Assembly: GCF_048001765.1 (NCBI RefSeq)
Contig: NZ_CP181447.1
Coordinates: 930,001-994,000 of the forward strand
Source: Bombiscardovia asteroides_K
GTDB taxonomy: Bacteria; Actinomycetota; Actinomycetes; Actinomycetales; Bifidobacteriaceae
Length of the DNA: 64,000 bases
Direction: 5' to 3'
Every line of letters begins with the position of its first letter. Position 1 is the stretch's first letter. Made by a program: the position numbers and the translations under genes. Positions 29,064-38,174 of this stretch are shown here, piece by piece. A model generated the notes under the pieces. The model searched no databases. It was not told where the DNA came from and saw only the letters and a program-made list of their open reading frames with translations.

Positions 29064-31169
29064 ATGACCGTCTTGGATGAACTGGTGGCCGGCGCCGTGG
29101 AGGATGCAAGGAGCCGGGTACAGACGATTCCCTTGGAAAGCCTCAAGCAACAGGTCAGGAGTATGAAGCGCAAACCTCTGGACGCCGCCCGCCTGCTCAG
29201 GGAAAGCGTCGGCATTCCGATAATCGCGGAAATCAAGCGCGCCTCGCCCTCCAAGGGGTATCTTGCCGACATCAAGAATCCCGCCGCCCTGGCCCGGCAG
29301 TATGCCAACGGGGGCGCTTCGGCCATATCGGTCCTGACCGAGGGCAGGCGCTTCCTGGGGTCCTTGGAGGATCTGCGGCAGGTCAGACAGGCCGTGGGCA
29401 TTCCCGTGCTCAACAAGAACTTCATTGTTTCCGACTATCAGGTCTGGGAGTCCAGGGCCAATGGGGCCGATATGATCCTGCTGATTGTGGCTGCCTTGGA
29501 TGACACCCGTCTCAAGCACCTGCTCGACCTGGCCGGGAGCCTGGGTATGACCGCCCTGGTCGAGACGCATGATCGCCAGGAGATCGAGCGGGCCATTGCG
29601 GCCGGCGCCAGGGTGATCGGCATCAATGCCCGGAATCTGAAGGACCTGAGCGTTGATGTCGACCAGTATGCCCGGTTGGCCTCCAACCTGCCCAAGGACG
29701 TGGTCAAGGTGGCCGAGTCCGGAGTGTTCGGGACGGTCGAGTTGGAGCGCTATGCCCGGGCAGGTGCCGATGCGGTCCTGATAGGTGAAGGTCTGGTCAC
29801 CTCCCAGGACCAGGAAGGGACGGTCCGCCTGCTGGTTCAGGCTGGTCACCGCTTTAAGGCCGCCGAGGCCAGGCCCCTCTCGACCCATGACGGTCCTTAT
29901 TTCGGCCCCTATGGCGGACGTTTCGTTCCTGAGGCCCTGGTTGGCGCCCTTGACGAGCTGGAGCGGGTCTACAAGGAGGCCAAGGCCGATCCGGCCTTCC
30001 GTGAGGAGCTGAACAGGCTCAACCGGGTCTATGTGGGGCGTCCCTCGGCCCTGACGCCGGCTCCCAGGTTCGCCGAGCTGATCAGCGACCGGGTCGGCGG
30101 TCAGGTCAGGGTCTTCCTGAAGAGGGAGGACCTGAACCACACGGGCGCCCACAAAATCAACAACGCACTCGGCCAAGGGCTCCTGGTCAAGCGCATGGGC
30201 AAGACCCGGGTCATCGCGGAGACCGGCGCCGGGCAGCACGGCGTGGCGACGGCTACGGTCTGCGCCCTCCTGGGCTTCAAGTGCCGAATCTACATGGGGC
30301 AGGTCGACGCCCGTAGACAGGCCCTGAACGTGGCCAGGATGCGAATGCTGGGAGCCGAAGTCGTCGAGGTGACCACCGGTACCAGGATTCTCAAGGACGC
30401 CATCAATGAGGCCCTGCGCGACTGGGTGACCAACGTGGAGTCCACCCACTACCTGCTGGGCACGGTGGCCGGCCCACACCCCTTCCCGACCATCGTCAGG
30501 GATTTTCAGAAGATCATCGGCGAAGAGGCCTCCGCCCAGCTTTCCGCATACGGCATCGACCATCCTGACGGGGTTGTGGCCTGCGTCGGCGGAGGTTCCA
30601 ACGCCATCGGCATCATGAACACCTTCCTGGACGATCCCCGGGTCTCCCTCTATGCTTACGAGGCCGGCGGGAACGGGCCCGGTTCGGGCGAGCACGCCAT
30701 ACGCCTGTCGCCCGGCACCGGTCAGGTCGGCGTCTTCCAGGGGACCAAGTCCTATCTCTTGGAGGACGACCAGGGCCAGACCATGGACACCTACTCCATC
30801 TCCGCCGGTCTGGATTACGCCTCGGTGGGACCTGAGCATGCCTGGCTGCACGACCTAGGCCGGGTCAAGTATGACTATGCCACCGACAAGGAGGCCATGC
30901 AGGCTTTCAGCGACCTCTGCCGGACCGAGGGCATCATCCCCGCCCTGGAGTCCTCGCATGCCTTGGCCGGAGCCAGCAAGGCGGCAACCGACCTTTTGCG
31001 CAAGGGAATCAGGAATCCTGTCATTCTGATCAACATCTCCGGCAGGGGCGACAAGGATGTGGCCACGGCGGGCAGATGGTTCGGCTACCTTTCCGAGCAG
31101 GAGGCCAGCGCTCTGGAAGCCCAGGCCGGGCACGCCAAGAGCAATGAAGCAGAAGAGGAGGCCCGTTGA
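29064..31169 (+). CDS. trpCB: Fused indole-3-glycerol phosphate synthase / tryptophan synthase beta chain
   Basis: Bifunctional tryptophan enzyme of 701 residues. Residues 1-268 are TrpC: PIIAEIKRASPSKGYL, VLNKNFIVSDYQ, VIGINARNLKDL and VAESGVFG. Residues from about 272 are TrpB: GPYFGPYGGRFVPEALVGAL, the PLP lysine in NHTGAHKINNALGQ, ETGAGQHGVATAT, and the PLP phosphate loop CVGGGSNAIG. The short linker has no stop and stays in frame. ATG 29064 follows GGAGGGAAGGG; GTG 29004 with GAAGGG is an alternative start. The TGA overlaps the trpA ATG by one base. The same fusion is, to my knowledge, usual in Bifidobacteriaceae. Confidence 0.95.
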   Translation: MTVLDELVAGAVEDARSRVQTIPLESLKQQVRSMKRKPLDAARLLRESVGIPIIAEIKRASPSKGYLADIKNPAALARQYANGGASAISVLTEGRRFLGSLEDLRQVRQAVGIPVLNKNFIVSDYQVWESRANGADMILLIVAALDDTRLKHLLDLAGSLGMTALVETHDRQEIERAIAAGARVIGINARNLKDLSVDVDQYARLASNLPKDVVKVAESGVFGTVELERYARAGADAVLIGEGLVTSQDQEGTVRLLVQAGHRFKAAEARPLSTHDGPYFGPYGGRFVPEALVGALDELERVYKEAKADPAFREELNRLNRVYVGRPSALTPAPRFAELISDRVGGQVRVFLKREDLNHTGAHKINNALGQGLLVKRMGKTRVIAETGAGQHGVATATVCALLGFKCRIYMGQVDARRQALNVARMRMLGAEVVEVTTGTRILKDAINEALRDWVTNVESTHYLLGTVAGPHPFPTIVRDFQKIIGEEASAQLSAYGIDHPDGVVACVGGGSNAIGIMNTFLDDPRVSLYAYEAGGNGPGSGEHAIRLSPGTGQVGVFQGTKSYLLEDDQGQTMDTYSISAGLDYASVGPEHAWLHDLGRVKYDYATDKEAMQAFSDLCRTEGIIPALESSHALAGASKAATDLLRKGIRNPVILINISGRGDKDVATAGRWFGYLSEQEASALEAQAGHAKSNEAEEEAR

Positions 31170-32059
31170 TGGTCAACCAGCAATGGCAATGGCAGAAAGC
31201 CCCCGTCCAACCTGTCCAGCCCAAGGGGTTCAGCCGCGCGACCAGCCCGGTGGCGTCCACGCTGCAGGCCCTCCGCCAGCAGGGCAGGCCGGCCTTTATC
31301 GGTTATTTCCCCTATGGATTCCCAGATGTGCCCACATCCCTGGAGGCCATGAGGGTCATGGTGAGAAGCGGGGTCGATATCGTCGAGATCGGACTGCCAT
31401 ACAGTGACCCGGTTATGGATGGTCCGGTCATCCAGGCGGCCAGCAAGTGCGCCATCGACAATGGCGTCAAGGTCGAGGGTGTTTTCGATGCGGTGCGTCA
31501 GGTTCAGGCGGACGGCGCAAGGGCTCTGGTCATGAGCTACTGGAATCTGATACTGCATCACGGTGTGGCGGATTTTGCACAGAGCATGGCCGAGGCCGGT
31601 GGGTCCGGGCTGGTCACCCCGGATCTGATCGTCGACGAATCCGGGGAATGGATAGAGCAGTCGGACCGCTATGGCCTCGATCGGGTCTATCTGGTCTCGC
31701 CCGACTCCACCGATGCACGTCTGCAGCTCACCTCCCGGGCTGCCAGGGGCTTCGTCTATGCGACCTCACGGATGGGAGTGACCGGCGAGCGGACCAGCAT
31801 GTCCAATTCAGCCCAGAACCTGGTGGCTCGGGTCAGGCATGCGGGTGCTCCTTATGTCTGCGTGGGCATCGGGGTTTCGACCGCCCAGCAGGCCTCTCAG
31901 GTCGGCGCCTACGCGGACGGGGTCATCGTCGGCTCGGCTCTGGTCCACTGCCTTCTGGATGACGAGGGCAGGCCGCGGAAGGACCGCAGAAAGGCTCTGG
32001 AGGCACTGGCTGAGGTCTGCTCAGATCTACGCTGGGGCATCTCCCAGTCCAGGAAGTGA
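31169..32059 (+). CDS. trpA: Tryptophan synthase alpha chain
   Basis: Releases indole from indole-3-glycerol phosphate for the TrpB part of the fused partner. The 296-residue barrel has IGYFPYGFPD, VDIVEIGLPYSDPVMDGPVIQAA with the catalytic Glu, and VTPDLIVDE. The late phosphate loop is in IGVSTAQQASQV. ATG 31169 overlaps the trpCB stop; a TTG three bases earlier is possible. The next gene, lgt, begins 38 bases downstream. Confidence 0.95.
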   Translation: MVNQQWQWQKAPVQPVQPKGFSRATSPVASTLQALRQQGRPAFIGYFPYGFPDVPTSLEAMRVMVRSGVDIVEIGLPYSDPVMDGPVIQAASKCAIDNGVKVEGVFDAVRQVQADGARALVMSYWNLILHHGVADFAQSMAEAGGSGLVTPDLIVDESGEWIEQSDRYGLDRVYLVSPDSTDARLQLTSRAARGFVYATSRMGVTGERTSMSNSAQNLVARVRHAGAPYVCVGIGVSTAQQASQVGAYADGVIVGSALVHCLLDDEGRPRKDRRKALEALAEVCSDLRWGISQSRK

Positions 32060-32096
32060 GTGGGGCTGTAAGGTCCAGGGGCTAGATTGGGGCTTT

Positions 32097-33008
32097 ATGA
32101 CGCTTGCCTACATTCCATCGCCGGGAATATCCAGCTTCCAACTGGGGCCGGTCACCATCAGGTTCTATGCGCTGACCATGCTCCTGGCCATCATCGTGGC
32201 TGCCTGGATCACGGCCAGGCGCTGGAAGAAGGAGGGTGGCAGGACCGACCAGATTCTGGACATCGCCATCTGCGCGGTACCGGCCGGCATCGTCGGTGCA
32301 AGGCTATATCACGTCATCACCACCCCCGAACGCTACTTCGGAGCCAACGGCAACCCGGCAGACATCCTGCGCATTTGGCGTGGAGGGCTGGGCATCTGGG
32401 GTGCGGTCCTCCTGGGAGCTCTGGCAGCCTGGGCCTGGTGCCGTCACAAGAATTACCCGACCGCCCTGCTGGCAGACAGCGTGGCTCCTGCCCTTCTGGT
32501 GGCCCAAGCCATCGGGAGGCTGGGCAACTGGTTCAATCAGGAGCTCTACGGGGCTCCCACCACGCTGCCCTGGGGATTGAAGATCGACGCGGCAGGTTCC
32601 GCCATCGGCAGCAGCGAACAGTGTTATGACGGGGCCACCTGCCCGACCGGCACCCTCTTCCAGCCCACATTCCTGTATGAGATGATCTGGAACCTGATCG
32701 GCGCAGCCCTCCTGGTCTGGATCGGCCACAAGGCGGTGAACGTCCTCAAAGCCGGATCCCTTTTCGCCCTCTATGTCATGTGGTACACCCTGGGGCGCAC
32801 CTGGATCGAGGCCCTTCGCATCGACTTCGCCCACGAATTCCTAGGTGTCAGAGTCAACGTCTGGGTGTCCATGACGGTCTTCTTCCTGGCGGCCGCAGCC
32901 TTCGTCCTCATAGCGCGCAAGGGCAAGCCGACCTCCCTGTTGTCCGAAAAACTTAGGACCATCACCGAGCTCGAGGTCCGTCAGGAATCCGAGGCCCAGA
33001 GCAAGTAG
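32097..33008 (+). CDS. lgt: Prolipoprotein diacylglyceryl transferase
   Basis: Membrane enzyme that attaches diacylglycerol to lipoprotein Cys residues. The 303-residue product has about seven membrane segments, the family signature GRLGNWFNQELYG (about residues 140-152), GARLYHVI and PTFLYEMIWN. I chose ATG 32097 because the open frame upstream of it only shadows trpA; GGGG precedes it. trpA-lgt adjacency is common in actinobacteria. Confidence 0.96.
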   Translation: MTLAYIPSPGISSFQLGPVTIRFYALTMLLAIIVAAWITARRWKKEGGRTDQILDIAICAVPAGIVGARLYHVITTPERYFGANGNPADILRIWRGGLGIWGAVLLGALAAWAWCRHKNYPTALLADSVAPALLVAQAIGRLGNWFNQELYGAPTTLPWGLKIDAAGSAIGSSEQCYDGATCPTGTLFQPTFLYEMIWNLIGAALLVWIGHKAVNVLKAGSLFALYVMWYTLGRTWIEALRIDFAHEFLGVRVNVWVSMTVFFLAAAAFVLIARKGKPTSLLSEKLRTITELEVRQESEAQSK

Positions 33009-33098
33009 GGCAGTGGTCGGCCACCCAAGGGCCGGGACCTGTGCAATTGAGCCACAAACCGGTGCCACCCGTCTTCCGTACAACATAGAATAATCTCC

Positions 33099-33764
33099 AT
33101 GAGCATTCAGATAGCACCCAGCATTCTTTCCGCCGATTTCGCCAACTTGGAGCGGGATCTCAAGGCTATTGCCAATGCCGATATGGTCCACGTGGACGTG
33201 ATGGACCACCATTTCGTTCCCAACCTGACGCTTGGCGAGCCTGTGGTGGAGCGCATCTGCCAGGTGACCGACCTGCCGGTTGACGTGCATCTGATGATTG
33301 AGGACCCCGACCGCTGGGCTCCTGAATTCGCCAAGCTGGGTGTCGCCTCCGTCACCTTCCATACCGGAGCCGTCCATGCCCCGGTCCGTCTGGCCCGCCA
33401 GTTGCACGACATGGGGGTCAAGGCCTGCCTGGCCGTGCGCCCCGCCGAGCCTGTGGAACCGATCTTCGATATTTTGGATGAGTTTGACATGATTCTGGTC
33501 ATGACCGTGGAGCCAGGCTTCGGCGGCCAGAAGTTCCTGGACAATCAGATGCCGAAGACCCGCCGCCTGCGTGACCAGATCACCGCCCGGGGCCTTAAGA
33601 CGCACATCCAGGTGGATGGCGGGGTAAGCCCCACCACGGCTCCCATCGTGGCAGGGGCTGGAGCCGATGTGCTGGTGGCGGGCTCAGCGGTCTACGGTGC
33701 TGACGACCCGGCCAAGGCCATTGACCAGATCAGGCAGGCCGCGCAGGTAAGCTACAAGGACTGA
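33099..33764 (+). CDS. rpe: Ribulose-phosphate 3-epimerase
   Basis: Interconverts ribulose 5-phosphate and xylulose 5-phosphate, the substrate of the bifid-shunt phosphoketolase. The 221-residue TIM barrel has IAPSILSADFANLERDL, HVDVMDHHFVPNLT, DVHLMIEDP, VMTVEPGFGGQKF and IQVDGGVSP, with metal ligands His/Asp intact. Confidence 0.96.
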   Translation: MSIQIAPSILSADFANLERDLKAIANADMVHVDVMDHHFVPNLTLGEPVVERICQVTDLPVDVHLMIEDPDRWAPEFAKLGVASVTFHTGAVHAPVRLARQLHDMGVKACLAVRPAEPVEPIFDILDEFDMILVMTVEPGFGGQKFLDNQMPKTRRLRDQITARGLKTHIQVDGGVSPTTAPIVAGAGADVLVAGSAVYGADDPAKAIDQIRQAAQVSYKD

Positions 33765-33795
33765 CAGGTTTTGCAGGAAGAATGGAGATAGCCAG

Positions 33796-34059
33796 ATGAA
33801 GACCTTCGATGGGTTGTTTGAGGAGCTCTCGACCAAGGCCAAGGAGCGCCCGGAAGGATCCTTGACTGTTGAAGAGCTGGACAAGGGCACGCATTTCATC
33901 GGCAAGAAGATCAATGAAGAGGCCGGAGAAACCTGGATCGCCGCTGAGTATGAGGGCAAGGAGCGGACGGCTGAGGAGATGAGCCAGCTCCTGTATCACA
34001 TCCAGGTCATGATGATCGATCGGGGCATCACCCTGGAGGATGTCTACAGGTACCTGTGA
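33796..34059 (+). CDS. hisE: Phosphoribosyl-ATP pyrophosphatase
   Basis: Second step of histidine synthesis. The 87-residue all-helical product has GSLTVEELDKGTHFIGKKINEEAGETWIA with the metal-binding EExxE-like acid residues, and LYHIQVMMIDRGITLEDVY at the end. It is a separate gene beside hisG, not fused to hisI. Confidence 0.94.
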   Translation: MKTFDGLFEELSTKAKERPEGSLTVEELDKGTHFIGKKINEEAGETWIAAEYEGKERTAEEMSQLLYHIQVMMIDRGITLEDVYRYL

Positions 34060-34110
34060 CTTCCAATCCCATCCCGCAGTAGATTCGCTTCCGCAATTAG
34101 GAGGTTGGCC

Positions 34111-34962
34111 GTGTTGAAGGTCGCGGTGCCCAATAAAGGCATGTTGTCCCAGCCCGCATGGAGGCTGCTGTCAGAGTCTGGCTATCGTCTTCGTTCCAAC
34201 GATCGGCAGCTGGTGGTCGATGACGTCGACAACGACATCCAGCTCTTTTACTTAAGGCCCAACGACATAGCGGTCTATGTTGGCCTGGGAACCATTGATT
34301 TGGGCATCACCGGGCGTGATCTTCTGCTGAACTCGGGTACCGGGGCTGTAGAGGTCACCCAGCTGGGATTCGGCGCTTCAACCTTCAGGTTCGCCGCTCC
34401 CGAGGTCAGCGCTATCAGGAGTCTGCAGGATGTGGACGGCAAGCGGATCGCCACCACCTTCGACCGGCTTCTTGGCGATTACCTGGCCGGCAAGGGACTC
34501 AAGGCGGAACTGATCCACCTGGATGGGGCGGTGGAGTCCTCCGTCCAGCTTGGCGTGGCCGATCTGATCGCTGATGTGGTCTCCACCGGCACCACCTTGC
34601 GCAACGCCGGGCTTCGCGTCTTCGGCGATCCCATCCTGAAATCCGAGGGGATTCTCATCAGGTCCCCGCACCTGGATCCGAATGATGAGCGTCTGGCGGT
34701 CATGTCCCGCAGGCTGGAGGGTGTGCTGACAGCCCGCCGCTATGTGTTGATGGATTATGACATCCCGGTCGAGCGTGTAGCCATGGCTGTAGGCATCACG
34801 CCCGGTTACGAGTCTCCGACAGTCTCCTCCCTGCACGACAAGCAGTGGGCGGCTGTCAGGGCCATGGTACCCAGGGATCAGGTGAACAATCTCATGGACC
34901 GTCTCTATGAGATTGGTGCGCGCGCCATCCTTGTAACAGCCCTTCAAGCTTCTAGAATGTAG
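34111..34962 (+). CDS. hisG: ATP phosphoribosyltransferase
   Basis: First, feedback-controlled step of histidine synthesis. The 283-residue long-form enzyme has MLKVAVPNKGML at the start, FYLRPNDIAVYVGLGTIDLGITGRDLL, and the PRPP loop DLIADVVSTGTTLRNAGL. A regulatory C-terminal domain (VSSLHDKQWAAV) follows. I chose GTG 34111 because AGGAGG (34099-34104) ends six bases before it; TTG 34105 is too close to that site. Confidence 0.95.
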   Translation: MLKVAVPNKGMLSQPAWRLLSESGYRLRSNDRQLVVDDVDNDIQLFYLRPNDIAVYVGLGTIDLGITGRDLLLNSGTGAVEVTQLGFGASTFRFAAPEVSAIRSLQDVDGKRIATTFDRLLGDYLAGKGLKAELIHLDGAVESSVQLGVADLIADVVSTGTTLRNAGLRVFGDPILKSEGILIRSPHLDPNDERLAVMSRRLEGVLTARRYVLMDYDIPVERVAMAVGITPGYESPTVSSLHDKQWAAVRAMVPRDQVNNLMDRLYEIGARAILVTALQASRM

Positions 34963-34966
34963 TCGG

Positions 34967-35590
34967 ATGGCACTGATTGATCGAATTTCACGCAGCAGGT
35001 ACAGCCCTGAGCCGCGGTCGGTAATTTTCACCGTACCGAATGTCATCAGCCTGCTTCGCATCCTGTCCATACCTCTTATTGCCTACCTGGTGGCCAACCG
35101 GCATCTGATCATTTCCCTGGTGGTCATGCTGATTTCGGCCCTTTCGGATGGTGTGGACGGAATCATTGCTCGCAGGTTCAACCAGGTCAGCAAGCTGGGT
35201 CAGATTCTTGACCCGGTGGCCGATCGTCTGCTCATCCTCTGTTCCGTCCTGGCTCTGAGCATCGCCTCCATACTGCCCTGGTGGCTTCTGGCTCTGGTCG
35301 GTGCCAGGGATGTGCTCATGGGACTGCTGGTTCTGGCTCTTGCCCAACACAACTACGGCCCTCTGCCGGTGCACTTCGCGGGCAAGACCGGGACGGCCGT
35401 GCTCATGCTGGCCATACCTGCTCTGATTTTCGCGGATGTGGGCACCTCTGCCTTCTTCCGCGTCTTCCATCTGGTGGCTCTCGCGGCCGTCATCTGGGGT
35501 GTGGCGCTCTACTGGCTGGCAGGGCTGATCTACGCACGTCAAGGCATCGGGCTGCTTCGCCAGGACCGTCAGGACCGCCACGATGACTGA
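34967..35590 (+). CDS. pgsA: CDP-alcohol phosphatidyltransferase (phosphatidylglycerophosphate synthase type)
   Basis: Membrane enzyme that makes phosphatidylglycerol phosphate from CDP-diacylglycerol. The 207-residue product has the full CDP-alcohol motif in SDGVDGIIARRFN and LGQILDPVADR (D-x2-DG-x2-AR-x8-G-x3-D-x3-D) and about five to six membrane segments. It starts four bases after hisG and its end overlaps the next gene by eight bases. This begins a conserved actinobacterial envelope/division cluster. Confidence 0.9.
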   Translation: MALIDRISRSRYSPEPRSVIFTVPNVISLLRILSIPLIAYLVANRHLIISLVVMLISALSDGVDGIIARRFNQVSKLGQILDPVADRLLILCSVLALSIASILPWWLLALVGARDVLMGLLVLALAQHNYGPLPVHFAGKTGTAVLMLAIPALIFADVGTSAFFRVFHLVALAAVIWGVALYWLAGLIYARQGIGLLRQDRQDRHDD

Positions 35591-36539
35591 ACCGCAGATG
35601 ACGCCTGAGTCCTTCCCCGTGCCGCCCGACCGTGCCCTCATTCATCGGCGGGCGGCTTTTTCGCACTCCAGTGCCGGCCTGGAACGCCACTATGTGGATG
35701 AGGAGAGCTCTGAGCCCTCCCAGGAGTCCATCCGGCGGCGCATGGCCGATGAGTCCCTGAGGCTGATCGATGACCTGACCAACCGCCCCATGGATCCCAT
35801 GTTCGAGGATGCCCGCCTGTTGCCCGCTGAGCGTAGATCACCGGTGAGCGTGTGGGTGAACAGGATTCTGGTCTTCGTCATCTGCGTGTTGGTCGGCTTG
35901 GCCGGCACTGGCATAGTGCAAGTGCTCCACAGGGACCCGCGTCAGAAGGTGCGCGAAAAGCTGATTACCCAGGTTGAAGCAGTCAGCAAGCGCGCCAACG
36001 ACCTTAACGGACAGATTTCGGACCTTAACGGCAATATCGACACGCTTTCGGGTCAAGTGGGCGGCCAAGGCCAGGACGGCACGCAGACAGCCGACGATCT
36101 GACCAACGGCACCAGCAAGGTGCAGGGCCAGGGCATCGTCATCACCCTGGCCAACCCTATAGCCTCCAAGGATTCCCGGGATAATGCCGATCAGATCAAA
36201 CTGGTCACCGACCAGGACCTGCAGTGGTTTCTGACCAAACTCTGGTCTGCAGGAGCAGAGGCCATCGCCATCAACGGCAATAGAATAGGAACACAGACAT
36301 CAGTGCGCACGGCCGGTCAGACCATCCTGGTGGGTACCGCCTCCATCGAGGCCCCCTACAAGATCGAAGCCATAGGAGACCAGGGTGCCCTGTCTGATCT
36401 GATGTCTCGCAGCGATTTGCAAAGTCGCTTGCGTGACCTGAAGAATGCGAATATCACCGTCAATGTGAACAAGCAGCGACGGCTGAACCTGGATGCCGTC
36501 GGTCTGCCCAATCTGTCCTATGCCGGAAGGAGTCATTGA
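35583..36539 (+). CDS. DUF881 family membrane-anchored protein
   Basis: The 318-residue product has a long acidic cytoplasmic N-terminus (about 1-95), one membrane segment (ILVFVICVLVGLAGTGIVQVL), a coiled-coil-like stretch with repeated LNGxI, and a C-terminal DUF881 domain (VQGQGIVITLANP; WSAGAEAIAINGNRI). The function is unknown; the family sits with sbp in actinobacterial division clusters. It overlaps pgsA by eight bases. Confidence 0.85.
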   Translation: MTEPQMTPESFPVPPDRALIHRRAAFSHSSAGLERHYVDEESSEPSQESIRRRMADESLRLIDDLTNRPMDPMFEDARLLPAERRSPVSVWVNRILVFVICVLVGLAGTGIVQVLHRDPRQKVREKLITQVEAVSKRANDLNGQISDLNGNIDTLSGQVGGQGQDGTQTADDLTNGTSKVQGQGIVITLANPIASKDSRDNADQIKLVTDQDLQWFLTKLWSAGAEAIAINGNRIGTQTSVRTAGQTILVGTASIEAPYKIEAIGDQGALSDLMSRSDLQSRLRDLKNANITVNVNKQRRLNLDAVGLPNLSYAGRSH

Positions 36540-36540
36540 C

Positions 36541-36873
36541 ATGTCGGCAATTCTCGGCCTGATTCTAGGCGTGGTGGCGGGCATCTTTCTCAAGCCCGAC
36601 ATTCCCATCGTCCTGCAGCCCTACCTGCCCATTATGGTGGTGGCCGCCCTGGATGCATTGATGGGCGCGGTCCGTTCCTACTTCGAGCGCAGTTTTTCGG
36701 ACAGGGTCTTCGTGGTCTCCTTCATCTCCAATGTGATCACGGCCACCCTTCTGGTCTTCCTGGGCAACCAGCTGGGCGTGGGATCTCAGCTGTCCACGGC
36801 TGTCATCGTGGTCCTGGGCATCCGCATCTTCTCCAACGTATCCGCCATTCGACGTTTCATTTTCAAGGGGTGA
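36541..36873 (+). CDS. Small basic protein Sbp-like (DUF1290)
   Basis: The 110-residue membrane protein has four hydrophobic segments and the family phrase AALDALMGAVRSYFERSFSD, then FISNVITATLLVFLGNQLG. The role is unknown; relatives lie beside DUF881 genes and ftsZ-region genes. ATG 36541 directly follows the previous stop; GGAAGGAG lies ten bases upstream. Confidence 0.9.
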   Translation: MSAILGLILGVVAGIFLKPDIPIVLQPYLPIMVVAALDALMGAVRSYFERSFSDRVFVVSFISNVITATLLVFLGNQLGVGSQLSTAVIVVLGIRIFSNVSAIRRFIFKG

Positions 36874-36877
36874 GCAT

Positions 36878-37711
36878 ATGAGACATACCCTCAGGAAGAA
36901 ACGCGATGAACAGATGCCCAAGAGCATTCCACCAAGGCGGCCTGGGCGGGTAAGGGCTCCATCCGACGATACGCAGACCGGCGCCTTTCCGGTGGTCCGT
37001 CGGCGTCCTCTGCGCACGCTCAACTCCAACGCCACCAGGGTCAGGCTGGTCACCAGCGTCCTGGTAGCCCTTATGTGCGCCCTGCTGGGCTTCGGGTACG
37101 CTGTCCAGGTGCGCAATAACCAGTCCTCCTACCAGAGTCTGTCTGAGGAAGAGCTGGTGCGGGTGCTGGACGAGACCAGCAACCAGGTCGATAAGCTGGA
37201 GGAGCGCAAGAGCCAGCTCAACCAGCAGCTGACCTCCATCAAGTCCGCCGCCGACAAGCAGAAGGAGGCAGCCCGCATCGCACAGCAGAACGAGCAGAGC
37301 AGCGGCATCCTGTCCGGACGGCTGCCGGCCCAGGGCAGGGGAGTGGTGGTGACGGTCACCGAGGACAGTGATCGTGTGGATGCCTCCACCATGTTCAACC
37401 TGATTGAGGAGCTGCGCAACGCCGGGGCCGAGGTCATATCCTTCAATGATGTCCGGGTGGTCACGAGCACCTATCTGCTGGATACCCGCACCGGCCTGCA
37501 GTGCGATCATGCCAAGCTGCACAGCCCCTACGTCGTCAAGGCCATCGGGGATCCGGACAGTCTGCAGAACGCCATTCAGATCGCCGGGGGAGTGGGCTCG
37601 CGGATCAAGGTGCAATTCCATGCATCCGTGTCCGTGGATCAGTCCGATAGTGTCAAAATCGACCAGGTTCGACGCGTGCAGGACTACCAGTATGCAAAGC
37701 CTGTAGAATAG
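36878..37711 (+). CDS. DUF881 family membrane-anchored protein, second copy
   Basis: The 277-residue product has a basic N-terminus, one membrane segment (about residues 50-68), a predicted coiled coil (about 85-130, QVDKLEERKSQLNQQLTS) and a DUF881 domain (GRGVVVTVTEDSD; LIEELRNAGAEVISFNDVRV). It is a paralogue of 35583-36539 in layout. Start and stop spacing of four and six bases put it in one operon with sbp and the FHA gene. Confidence 0.87.
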   Translation: MRHTLRKKRDEQMPKSIPPRRPGRVRAPSDDTQTGAFPVVRRRPLRTLNSNATRVRLVTSVLVALMCALLGFGYAVQVRNNQSSYQSLSEEELVRVLDETSNQVDKLEERKSQLNQQLTSIKSAADKQKEAARIAQQNEQSSGILSGRLPAQGRGVVVTVTEDSDRVDASTMFNLIEELRNAGAEVISFNDVRVVTSTYLLDTRTGLQCDHAKLHSPYVVKAIGDPDSLQNAIQIAGGVGSRIKVQFHASVSVDQSDSVKIDQVRRVQDYQYAKPVE

Positions 37712-37717
37712 GCAGTT

Positions 37718-38161
37718 ATGACAGAACCTATTCCCACTGCGGGCGAGACGACCATCATCGGCATGCCGGCCCTGAACATTCCAGTCACCTCCAACGGTGA
37801 CCGTCCACTGACCAAGGACGATTTGGAAACCATGGCCCGATTGCCCGAGGGTACAGCCCTGCTGATCTCTACCAGGGGAGCGGTGTCGGGATCGCGCTAT
37901 CTGTTGGACGAGGACCAGGTCAGCGTAGGCCGCGATCCGAAGGCCGACATTCTGTTGGATGACTCGACGGTCTCCCGGGCGCACGCCATATTCGTAAGGA
38001 CCGATGACGGCTTCCGTGTCGAAGATACGGGCAGCCTCAACGGCACCTACGTCAACCGTGAACGCGTGGACCAGGCTGATTTGCACAACGGCGACGAGAT
38101 TATGATCGGCAAGTTCCGGTTGGTCTACTTCGATAATCGGGCAGTCATCGCCAAGAACTGA
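37718..38161 (+). CDS. garA: FHA-domain protein (GarA/OdhI type)
   Basis: Phosphothreonine-binding regulator. The 147-residue product has a short N-terminal tail with GETTIIG near residue 10, resembling the phospho-site ETT of GarA/OdhI. One FHA domain follows (about residues 55-140) with GRDPKADILLDDSTVSRAHA and GSLNGTYVN, containing the conserved Gly-Arg, Ser-x-x-His and Asn. In corynebacteria and mycobacteria such proteins inhibit 2-oxoglutarate dehydrogenase after Ser/Thr-kinase control. What target it has here is unknown, since bifidobacteria lack a full TCA cycle. Confidence 0.82.
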   Translation: MTEPIPTAGETTIIGMPALNIPVTSNGDRPLTKDDLETMARLPEGTALLISTRGAVSGSRYLLDEDQVSVGRDPKADILLDDSTVSRAHAIFVRTDDGFRVEDTGSLNGTYVNRERVDQADLHNGDEIMIGKFRLVYFDNRAVIAKN

Positions 38162-38174
38162 CAGGGGGCTTGAC

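Noticed and set aside
28872..30851. 659-codon antisense frame over trpCB
   Set aside because: Shadow of the TrpC-TrpB fusion; no motifs.
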